A DNA stretch of 5,011 nt. Source: Candidatus Bathyarchaeota archaeon. Lineage in GTDB: Archaea; Thermoproteota; Bathyarchaeia; Bathyarchaeales; Bathycorpusculaceae. Position 1 is the stretch's first letter; each line of letters starts with the position of its first letter. The position numbers were made by a program, and so were the translations under genes. Shown here piece by piece: positions 1 through 4,872 of the stretch. The stretch spans positions 1 through 5,011 of the forward strand of contig PIYA01000064.1 of the NCBI GenBank assembly GCA_003601785.1. The letters run 5' to 3'. The notes beneath the pieces were generated by a model, which was given only the letters and a program-made list of their open reading frames with translations, searched no databases and was not told the DNA's origin.

Positions 1-1293
1 ATGTTGAACTCGTATGTTTCTAAAACTTCGAAATCCAAAGCCCTCTATGAACGCGCTAAAAAAGTCTTGCCTGCTGGGGTTTCTTATGCCATTAGGTATT
101 TTGAGCCGTATCCTTTTTACACAGCTAGAGCGGAGGGGAGCAAGCTCTTCGATGTTGATGGAAACGAGTATGTTGATTTCTGGCTTGGTCACACCGCTTT
201 GATACTTGGACACAGCCCACCAGCTGTTGTGGAAGCCGTCAGAAAACAGCTTGAAAGGGGGACACACTTCGGAACATCCCATGAGTTGGAGGTTAAACTG
301 GCTGAAAAGGTTGTTGAAATGGTTCCAAGCGCGGAAATGGTGCGGTTCACAAACTCTGGGACAGAGGCAAACATGTACGCCACAAGACTGGCGCGAGCCT
401 ACACTGGTAAAAACAAAATAGCAAAGTTCGAAGGAGGATGGCACGGAGGTTACGATGCACTTCATAAAGGTGTCCGATACCCCTTTGACATCCCAGAGTC
501 CGCCGGTTTAACCGAGGGCGCCTTGAGGGACACCATAGTTTTACCCTTCAACGACCTTGAAGGAGTTGAGGAAAAACTAAAGAATGAGAGGGTTGCCTCC
601 ATCGTAATCGAGCCTGTGCTGGGTGCCGGCGGAGGGATACCGGCTGAAAGGGAATTTTTGAAGGGACTGAGAGAGTTCTGTGATGAAAACGACATCCTGC
701 TGATTTTCGATGAGGTGATTACTGGTTTCAGATTGGCGCCAGGTGGAGGACAAGAATATTATAATGTAATTCCGGACATCACGGTTTTCGGAAAGATTCT
801 AGGCGGAGGATTCCCGATAGGAGCCTTCTGCGGCAGAAGAGATATCATGGAAAGAATAAACAACCTGATTTATGAACGCCCTCACTACTCGTTTCACGGC
901 GGAACGTTTGCCGCGAATCCCATGTCAATGACCGCGGGGTTGACAACCTTAGAGATTCTGGAGGACGGCACGTTGATAAACAGGCTTAACACACTAGGTG
1001 AGAAGATAAGGGAAAAGTTGAGAGAAATATTTGAGGCGAAAGGTGTGGATGTGCAAGTGACGGGGGCTGGTTCCCTTTTCCAGACGCACTTCACGAGGGA
1101 AACCGTGAAGGATGCGAGAGCGGCTTTTAACGCTGACAGAAAAAAACTTGTGGACTATCATCTAAGCTTGATATCGAACGGAGTTTTCTTCCTCCCAACC
1201 CATGTGGGTGCCTTAAGCACTGCCCACTCAGAATCTGACATAGAAAAGTTGTTCTCAGAAACAGAGAACTATGTGAAGCGTTGGGGAAAGTGA
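1..1293 (+). CDS. hemL: Glutamate-1-semialdehyde 2,1-aminomutase family PLP enzyme (HemL-like)
   Basis: A 430-residue class III (fold type I) PLP enzyme. True HemL isomerises glutamate-1-semialdehyde to 5-aminolevulinate in the cytosol, the last step of the C5 route to tetrapyrroles. Visible motifs are NSGTEA at 118-123 (phosphate binding), WHG at 147-149 (ring stacking), DEV at 237-239 (Asp to the pyridine nitrogen), FGKILGGG with the Schiff-base Lys265, and HGGTF near 299-303. The C-terminal STAHSESDIE resembles the HemL STAH-type ending. Length matches the family (about 420-430). Two HemL hallmarks are altered: the N-terminal GGVNSPVR-type motif reads AGVSYAIR (25-32, Arg32 kept), and the gating-loop GSGVATLG stretch is missing after WHG. 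A paralogous aminotransferase or mutase of other specificity is therefore possible. The ATG is the first base of the window, so an upstream extension cannot be excluded. No other haem genes are nearby. The family call is firm; the exact substrate is not. Confidence 0.85.
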   Translation: MLNSYVSKTSKSKALYERAKKVLPAGVSYAIRYFEPYPFYTARAEGSKLFDVDGNEYVDFWLGHTALILGHSPPAVVEAVRKQLERGTHFGTSHELEVKLAEKVVEMVPSAEMVRFTNSGTEANMYATRLARAYTGKNKIAKFEGGWHGGYDALHKGVRYPFDIPESAGLTEGALRDTIVLPFNDLEGVEEKLKNERVASIVIEPVLGAGGGIPAEREFLKGLREFCDENDILLIFDEVITGFRLAPGGGQEYYNVIPDITVFGKILGGGFPIGAFCGRRDIMERINNLIYERPHYSFHGGTFAANPMSMTAGLTTLEILEDGTLINRLNTLGEKIREKLREIFEAKGVDVQVTGAGSLFQTHFTRETVKDARAAFNADRKKLVDYHLSLISNGVFFLPTHVGALSTAHSESDIEKLFSETENYVKRWGK

Positions 1294-1307
1294 ACAGCTT
1301 ACAGCTT
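1294..1307. repeat. Tandem 7-bp repeat (ACAGCTT x2) at the convergent gene junction
   Basis: ACAGCTT occurs twice head to tail. It fills the 13-base gap between the hemL-like stop and the mobA stop and runs one base into the latter. No function is assigned; it may be a replication-slippage scar. Confidence 0.5.
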
Positions 1308-1936
1308 CATCTTTTTCCATGCTTAAGAAGGAACTCCGCCTTCTTCAAATCCAAAAGCGTGTTAACATTGAAAAAAGTTCTAAGCTCAAGGTCTAACTGT
1401 TGGAGAACCAAAGTTGAAACGTAACGCACTCCACGAAGTTTCTCCACCATAGAACGCATATCAAACCTTTCATCTTCCAAAGTTTTTTCGGCAGCCTCCA
1501 AGGCTCTTTGGGTGTGATAAACAGCTTGCAAAGGCTCTATGTAACCGTTCGGCCAGCGTGGAACAACAGCGCTCTTTTTTACGCGCAACTCAAGCAGAAG
1601 CGTGACAACTTCCCTTGAGATAAAAGGGGTGTCGCATGAGAGGAGAAGAGAGTATTCTCCGCAAGCCTTTTCAAAACCGGTTAGGGCTCCGACAAGAGGG
1701 GAATGAACGTTGTATTTTGGGTTATCAGCGACGACTTTCACATCCGAATCCACAGTTTTTCTGAAAACTTCGATTTTAGCCTTTGAGTTAATGGCGACTA
1801 TTTTCTCGTCGGCGATTTTTTCCACAGCGTCCAAAACGTACTGTACAAGAGGTTTATTCGCTAAGAGAACCAAGCTTTTATCTTCTCCAAGCCTGCTGGA
1901 AGAGCCGCCAGCCAGAATTATCGCTGACACTCGCAA
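1307..1936 (-). CDS. mobA: Molybdenum cofactor guanylyltransferase MobA
   Basis: A 209-residue nucleotidyltransferase that attaches GMP from GTP to molybdopterin-Mo (or -W), giving the guanine dinucleotide cofactor of formate dehydrogenase-type enzymes. It is cytosolic. The family signature is complete: LAGG at 8-11 with Arg15 and DK at 19-20 (GTP and Mg binding), HSPLVGAL at 78-85 (family form GPLxG), SCDTPF at 100-105 with metal-ligand Asp102, EPLQAVY at 134-140, and FFNVNT at 188-193 followed by Asp196 (family form FxNINTPEDL). Length is typical (190-210). The start is TTG, chosen because GAGGAAG lies at 1941-1947 with GAGG seven bases upstream; a GTG two codons in would be spaced too far. 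It has its own TATA-like box, so it is probably transcribed independently of the ATPase gene 63 bases upstream. A related MobA-like transferase for another substrate is less likely given the intact motifs. Confidence 0.9.
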   Translation of the reverse strand: MRVSAIILAGGSSSRLGEDKSLVLLANKPLVQYVLDAVEKIADEKIVAINSKAKIEVFRKTVDSDVKVVADNPKYNVHSPLVGALTGFEKACGEYSLLLSCDTPFISREVVTLLLELRVKKSAVVPRWPNGYIEPLQAVYHTQRALEAAEKTLEDERFDMRSMVEKLRGVRYVSTLVLQQLDLELRTFFNVNTLLDLKKAEFLLKHGKR

Positions 1937-1940
1937 TTTT

Positions 1941-1947
1941 CTTCCTC
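1941..1947 (-). promoter_or_regulatory. Shine-Dalgarno site for mobA (supports the TTG start)
   Basis: GAGGAAG on the minus strand, with GAGG seven bases before the TTG at 1936. No ATG is available at the right position, so this site decides the start. The GTG two codons downstream would sit 13 bases from GAGG. Confidence 0.6.
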
Positions 1948-1981
1948 AACGAATTTAGTGATAGCCAGATGATTTTTACAT

Positions 1982-1987
1982 TATAAA
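1982..1987 (-). promoter_or_regulatory. Probable TATA box of mobA
   Basis: On the minus strand the sequence reads AAGTTTATAATG, a good archaeal TATA element. Initiation about 26 bases downstream would fall near 1958, leaving a leader of about 20 bases that contains the mobA Shine-Dalgarno site. It lies just past the stop of the ParA-like gene. This is inferred from spacing and composition only. Confidence 0.45.
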
Positions 1988-1999
1988 CTTATTGCTCTG

Positions 2000-2776
2000 T
2001 TACACCTTCATCTTCTCTAACTCTGTGGCTATCTCATCCATAATCTTGGTGAAAGGATGATCTGGCTTATCTTCGACGAATATCAGTGTGCCCTTCGCTC
2101 TGGAAACATCGCAGAAACAGGGGATTACCCCTAAAATGGGAACTCCGTATAGCTCTTCCATTTGACTCCTGACATCCTTAACGGATTTGATGTTCTCACC
2201 GTAGAGAACCTTGTTCGTAACTATCCTAGTTTTCTTCTCAAACAAGTCATAAAGTTCTTTGAGCATGCGCTTTGTTCCTTCAACATCGGATTTGTCAAGG
2301 GTTGAAGCAACAATCACTAGGTCAGCGCTAACTATAGCGTTTATGGATGAGTACTGCAGTCCGGGACTGGTGTCAAAGACAAGATAATCAAAGCCTTTAT
2401 CGTTTAGAAGGGTGTTTCTGAGAGATAGTAGCCGCCCTAAAGCCCTCATCTCCCATTTCCTATCCTTTGCAGAAATATCCCTGATGGCTTCGGTTGTGGG
2501 ATTCGCCAATCCGACAAAAAGTTTTCCTCCGTCGCGAATTCTTTCCGTTAAATCGATCAAAACCTTGTCTATTCCACAGATTCCGTTTAGATAATCGTTC
2601 AGCCAATAATCAGCCTTCTCAACCTTGAGGAGCGTGGAGAGGCTTGGAGCACGGAAGTCAAGATCCATCAAGCAGACTTTCTTTCCATGCTTGACAAGTG
2701 CCGCGGCTAAATTTATTGAGAGAATCGTTTTTCCCGTTCCACCCTTGTATGAGTGCACAGCTATCACTTTACCCAT
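2000..2776 (-). CDS. MinD/ParA-type P-loop ATPase
   Basis: A 258-residue ATPase of the MinD/ParA group, whose members dimerise on ATP and position DNA, division proteins or other cargo. Numbered from the ATG at 2776, the deviant Walker A is KGGTGKT at 11-17, with signature Lys11. MDLDFRAPSLS at 37-47 is the switch I region, FDTSPG at 134-139 is Walker B/switch II, and NK at 188-189 probably recognises the base. No transmembrane segment or clear MinD-type membrane-targeting tail is seen; the C-terminus (MDEIATELEKMKV) is a short charged helix. ATG 2776 is preferred because GGGGTGA ends five bases upstream; a GTG at 2785 would add three residues and overlap the upstream stop by 4 bases. The gene lies immediately behind a small winged-helix gene, so the two are almost certainly co-transcribed. 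A CxC pair (Cys220, Cys222) sits after the GVPILGVIP strand. The partitioning role is inferred; other MinD-like roles are possible. Confidence 0.88.
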   Translation of the reverse strand: MGKVIAVHSYKGGTGKTILSINLAAALVKHGKKVCLMDLDFRAPSLSTLLKVEKADYWLNDYLNGICGIDKVLIDLTERIRDGGKLFVGLANPTTEAIRDISAKDRKWEMRALGRLLSLRNTLLNDKGFDYLVFDTSPGLQYSSINAIVSADLVIVASTLDKSDVEGTKRMLKELYDLFEKKTRIVTNKVLYGENIKSVKDVRSQMEELYGVPILGVIPCFCDVSRAKGTLIFVEDKPDHPFTKIMDEIATELEKMKV

Positions 2777-2781
2777 GAAAG

Positions 2782-2788
2782 TCACCCC
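2782..2788 (-). promoter_or_regulatory. Shine-Dalgarno site of the ParA-like gene, overlapping the upstream stop codon
   Basis: GGGGTGA on the minus strand contains GGTGA, a perfect match to the archaeal anti-SD, and lies five bases from the ATG at 2776. Its last three bases are the TGA stop of the winged-helix gene, suggesting that translation of the two proteins is coupled. Confidence 0.6.
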
Positions 2789-3168
2789 TGATTTTCCTTC
2801 TCCACGTAGAAGTAAGCTTTTCTACCCTTCCTCTCCTTTTTCAAGTATCCCATGATCACGAGCTGGTTCAAGTAGGCGCTTTCAACAGCCCTAGCCCTGT
2901 GTGTCTGTTGGGCAACCTCCTCCGCTGTTGCACGTCCGAGTCTGCAAACGGTCATGGCTGTTTTTCTGAGGTGATCAGGCATTGAGAGCAAGGTCATGAC
3001 GTCCAACGGTGTTTCCGGAAGAGGTTGGATTTCTCTTCCACCGTGCTTCTGTAACTCTATTATGATCTCCATTTTCTCGTTCAGCTTTTCAAGGCTCTCC
3101 CTTATCTTTTCCAGCATCCGAATGTGCTTTTTCCCCAAAACCCCTTGCTTAGACACAACAGTTCCCAT
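2782..3168 (-). CDS. Winged-helix DNA-binding protein with N-terminal helical/coiled-coil segment
   Basis: A 128-residue small basic protein. Residues about 14-42 (KHIRMLEKIRESLEKLNEKM onward) form a charged heptad-like helix suited to dimerisation. A Pro-rich linker (49-54) follows, then a winged helix at about 55-123: a first helix containing LRKTAMTVCRL, a second helix at TAEEVAQQT (81-89), a recognition helix at about 93-106, and a wing of GYLKKERKGRKAYFYVE (107-123) with many basic residues. The fold resembles ArsR/MarR/TrmB-type regulators, but I do not recognise a named family. No metal or ligand site is apparent. The gene is first in a two-gene unit with a ParA-like ATPase, and a perfect palindrome lies 6 bases upstream of its ATG. 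It may be an autoregulator, or the DNA-binding partner of the ATPase as AspA (also winged-helix) is in the pNOB8 system; this is inference. No Shine-Dalgarno sequence is visible, so it may have a short or no functional leader. Confidence 0.85.
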   Translation of the reverse strand: MGTVVSKQGVLGKKHIRMLEKIRESLEKLNEKMEIIIELQKHGGREIQPLPETPLDVMTLLSMPDHLRKTAMTVCRLGRATAEEVAQQTHRARAVESAYLNQLVIMGYLKKERKGRKAYFYVEKENQG

Positions 3169-3174
3169 CTGTTT

Positions 3175-3184
3175 TACACGTGTA
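3175..3184. promoter_or_regulatory. Perfect 10-bp palindrome TACACGTGTA, candidate operator or parS-like site
   Basis: TACACGTGTA equals its own reverse complement and lies 6 bases upstream of the winged-helix ATG, at the transcription start predicted from the TATA-like box at 3207-3214. A bound dimer here would block transcription of the wHTH-ParA unit. An overlapping TGTACA (3181-3186) is also palindromic. The binding protein is unknown; the adjacent winged-helix protein is the natural candidate. Confidence 0.4.
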
Positions 3185-3206
3185 CATTATGCTAGGGAAT
3201 CTTGTG

Positions 3207-3214
3207 TTTATTAA
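3207..3214 (-). promoter_or_regulatory. Probable TATA box of the wHTH-ParA unit
   Basis: On the minus strand the sequence reads CTTAATAAACAC, a TATA-like element. Initiation about 26 bases downstream would fall near 3184, at the edge of the TACACGTGTA palindrome, leaving a leader of about 16 bases. A second A/T-rich element (CTTATAAT, plus strand 3229-3236) is nearby and could act in either direction. Confidence 0.35.
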
Positions 3215-3264
3215 GTCTTACGAAACACTTATAATGATTCTTAACTAAGTTTCTAAAAACTAAT

Positions 3265-3317
3265 TAGGTTCCGTTCATTACGAGCCTACAACAGAAAAAC
3301 GTAGGGGGGTCTACCCT
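3265..3317 (+). other. Cluster of mutually exclusive short RNA stems upstream of the EF-1alpha gene
   Basis: On the plus strand TAGGTTC (3265-3271) can pair with GAGCCTA (3282-3288, one G-U). CCTAC (3285-3289) can instead pair with GTAGG (3301-3305). TAGGG (3302-3306) can pair with CCCTA (3314-3318 edge). Each alternative uses bases of the previous one. A weaker AATTTT/AAAATT hairpin follows at 3326-3342. It matches no RNA class I know, and chance pairing in a short region is possible. Confidence 0.2.
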
Positions 3318-3411
3318 ATTGGCTGAATTTTCGGTTAAAATTGAGAATAGCTAGCAGAGGCGCGGTATATTTTGATTATGGTATAAACGCAGAAGCATGA
3401 TGCGATAATAA

Positions 3412-3420
3412 ACTTAAAAT
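3412..3420 (+). promoter_or_regulatory. Probable TATA box/BRE of the EF-1alpha gene
   Basis: AATAAACTTAAAATAATT combines a purine-rich BRE-like stretch with a CTTAAAAT TATA element. Initiation about 26 bases downstream would be near 3442-3445, giving a leader of about 45 bases that includes the Shine-Dalgarno site. Alternative elements are GGTATATTTT at 3364-3373 and GGTATAAAC at 3380-3388. Confidence 0.4.
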
Positions 3421-3476
3421 AATTGAATGAACAGTTGTGTAAACGAATCCACTAAAATTAAATGAATCAAAATAAA

Positions 3477-3482
3477 GTGAGG
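3477..3482 (+). promoter_or_regulatory. Shine-Dalgarno site of the EF-1alpha gene
   Basis: GTGAGG, with GAGG ending seven bases before the ATG at 3490. Together with the conserved N-terminus that follows, it fixes the start codon. Confidence 0.65.
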
Positions 3483-3489
3483 AAGGAAA

Positions 3490-4788
3490 ATGTCTGAAAA
3501 ACCCCACCTAAACTTGGTGATTATGGGACACGTAGACCATGGAAAATCCACAACGACAGGACACTTGCTATACCTAGCGGGTGCAATCGACGACAGAACG
3601 ATAAAAGCCTTCGAGGAAGAAGCGAGGAAACTCGGCAAGGAAACATTCAAGTTCGCATGGGTTCTCGACAACCTGAAGGAAGAGAGAGAACGAGGCTTAA
3701 CAATAGACCTTCGATTCTTAAAGTTTGAAACAAAAAAGTACTACTTCACGATCATAGACGCACCGGGACACAGAGACTTCGTTAAGAACATGATTACAGG
3801 AGCAAGCCAAGCCGACGGAGCCATACTTTTCATTTCAGCTAAACGCGGCGAGTTCGAAGCTGGAATAGGACCTGGCGGACAGACAAGGGAACATGCATTC
3901 TTAGCCTTCACGTTAGGCGTAAACCAGATGGTTGTAGCAGTCAACAAGATGGACGACGCGTCTGTCAACTGGAGTGAGGAACGCTACAACGAAATCAAAA
4001 ACGAGGTTTCAAGAATGCTCAAGATGGTTGGATACAAGGTTGAGAAAATACCGTTTGTGCCAACCTCCGGATGGACAGGAGACAACCTTGTGAAACCGAG
4101 CGATAAGATGCCATGGTATAAGGGACCAACATTGATTGACGCGTTAGACACGTTTGAAGTTCCACCGAAACCGATAAACAAGCCATTACGAATTCCGGTT
4201 CAAGACGTCTACAGCATAACAGGCGTCGGCACCGTTCCAGTGGGCAGGGTTGAAACGGGCGTCCTCAAAGAAGGAGACCAAGTCATATTTATGCCAGCCA
4301 ACAAAAAGGCTGAAGTGAAATCAATAGAGATGCACCACACAAGGATACCTAAGGCTGAACCCGGCGACAACATAGGATTCAATGTCAGAGGCGTAGCCAA
4401 GAACGAGATACGCCGTGGAGACGTGTGCGGACCCTTAGACAATCCACCAACCGTTGCCAAAGAGTTCGTTGGACAAATAATCGTCATATACCACCCAACA
4501 GCCATAGCCGCTGGCTACACGCCGGTGCTTCACTACCACACAGGACAGGTTGCATGCAGATTTGCAGAACTGTTAAAGAAGATTGACCCGCGCACGGGAC
4601 AGGTTGTGGAGGAAAATCCATCATTCCTGAAGACGGGGGACAGCGCCATAGTTAGAATGGAGCCTCTGCGTCCGATAGCCATCGAGACCTACACGGAGTT
4701 CCCAGAGCTTGGAAGGTTCGCCGTTAGAGACATGGGTACAACGGTTGCCGCTGGTATTGTGAGGGAAATAACGAAGAAAGGACTATAA
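3490..4788 (+). CDS. tuf: Translation elongation factor 1-alpha (aEF1A, EF-Tu homologue)
   Basis: A 432-residue GTPase that carries aminoacyl-tRNA to the ribosomal A site; length is normal for archaeal EF-1alpha. The GTPase domain has G1 GHVDHGKS (13-20), the switch I ERERGLTID stretch with Thr71, G3 DAPGH (90-94, catalytic-type His94), G4 NKMD (152-155) and G5 SGW (193-195). The two beta-barrel domains follow from about 228, with a typical RVETGVLKEGD (253-263) and MEPLRPIAIET (390-400). Residues 120-130 (GEFEAGIGPGG) before QTREH are the long 11-residue form seen in TACK/crenarchaeal-type and eukaryotic factors, useful for placing the organism. The start is supported by a GAGG Shine-Dalgarno site and by the conserved distance to G1. 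Unlike many archaea, no rpsJ (ribosomal S10) follows; an XPF-type nuclease gene does, with its own promoter. All key residues are intact, so this is a working factor and not a selenocysteine-type or decoding-release paralogue. Confidence 0.98.
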   Translation: MSEKPHLNLVIMGHVDHGKSTTTGHLLYLAGAIDDRTIKAFEEEARKLGKETFKFAWVLDNLKEERERGLTIDLRFLKFETKKYYFTIIDAPGHRDFVKNMITGASQADGAILFISAKRGEFEAGIGPGGQTREHAFLAFTLGVNQMVVAVNKMDDASVNWSEERYNEIKNEVSRMLKMVGYKVEKIPFVPTSGWTGDNLVKPSDKMPWYKGPTLIDALDTFEVPPKPINKPLRIPVQDVYSITGVGTVPVGRVETGVLKEGDQVIFMPANKKAEVKSIEMHHTRIPKAEPGDNIGFNVRGVAKNEIRRGDVCGPLDNPPTVAKEFVGQIIVIYHPTAIAAGYTPVLHYHTGQVACRFAELLKKIDPRTGQVVEENPSFLKTGDSAIVRMEPLRPIAIETYTEFPELGRFAVRDMGTTVAAGIVREITKKGL

Positions 4789-4807
4789 TTTTCTCCATTT
4801 CTTTTTA
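4789..4807 (+). terminator. T-rich intrinsic terminator after the EF-1alpha gene
   Basis: Starting immediately after the stop codon is a pyrimidine tract with three T-runs (TTTT, TTT, TTTTT). Archaeal RNA polymerase terminates on oligo-T without needing a hairpin, and none is seen here. The next gene has its own TATA box, consistent with transcription ending here. Confidence 0.55.
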
Positions 4808-4828
4808 TAATTATCTCAAACTGCTAAG

Positions 4829-4835
4829 TTTTATA
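4829..4835 (+). promoter_or_regulatory. Probable TATA box of the XPF-type nuclease gene
   Basis: AAGTTTTATAGTT contains TTTTATA. Initiation about 26 bases downstream falls near 4858, about 15 bases before the ATG at 4873. Only a weak GAGAG lies in that leader, so ribosome recruitment may rely on the short leader. Confidence 0.45.
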
Positions 4836-4872
4836 GTTAACAAGTCAATACTTTCAAAAGAGAGTTAAGCCT

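Larger units (their letters stand above)
3169..3489. other. Divergent intergenic region between the winged-helix gene and the EF-1alpha gene
   Basis: These 321 bases contain no convincing ORF and no tRNA or rRNA fold that I can recognise. From left to right they hold the palindrome and promoter of the minus-strand unit, an A/T-rich stretch around 3229-3264, a cluster of short inverted repeats (3265-3342), several A/T-rich TATA candidates (3364-3373, 3378-3387, 3412-3420) and the EF-1alpha Shine-Dalgarno site. The region is long for an archaeal intergenic space. That fits a divergent promoter pair, one of them for a highly expressed gene. Confidence 0.7.

Noticed and set aside
206..421. Open frames overlapping the HemL-like gene (also 189-383, 462-695 and 894-1094 on the minus strand)
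   Set aside because: They overlap intact PLP-enzyme motifs throughout and show no protein-like features of their own.
1710..1958. A plus-strand open frame opposite the mobA 5' half, and similar frames at 2412-2594, 2625-2855 and 2996-3214
   Set aside because: They are antisense to genes with complete family signatures and have no supporting start signals.
2000..2776. The ATPase as an Mrp/ApbC iron-sulfur carrier or as MobB
   Set aside because: It lacks the CPxC motif before the GVPxLG strand, and it has the MinD/ParA deviant Walker A with signature lysine rather than MobB features. Adjacency to mobA alone is not evidence.
3260..3420. A possible tRNA or C/D-box small RNA in the intergenic region (CTGA at 3323, ATGATGC near 3397)
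   Set aside because: No GGTTCRANYCC T-arm or acceptor pairing on either strand, and no properly ordered RTGATGA/CTGA box pair.
4209..4505. A 98-codon minus-strand open frame inside the EF-1alpha gene, and similar frames at 3741-3968, 3984-4181 and 3414-3671
   Set aside because: They lie opposite a highly conserved gene, have no Shine-Dalgarno site and no recognisable motif, and reflect the codon use of the plus-strand gene.
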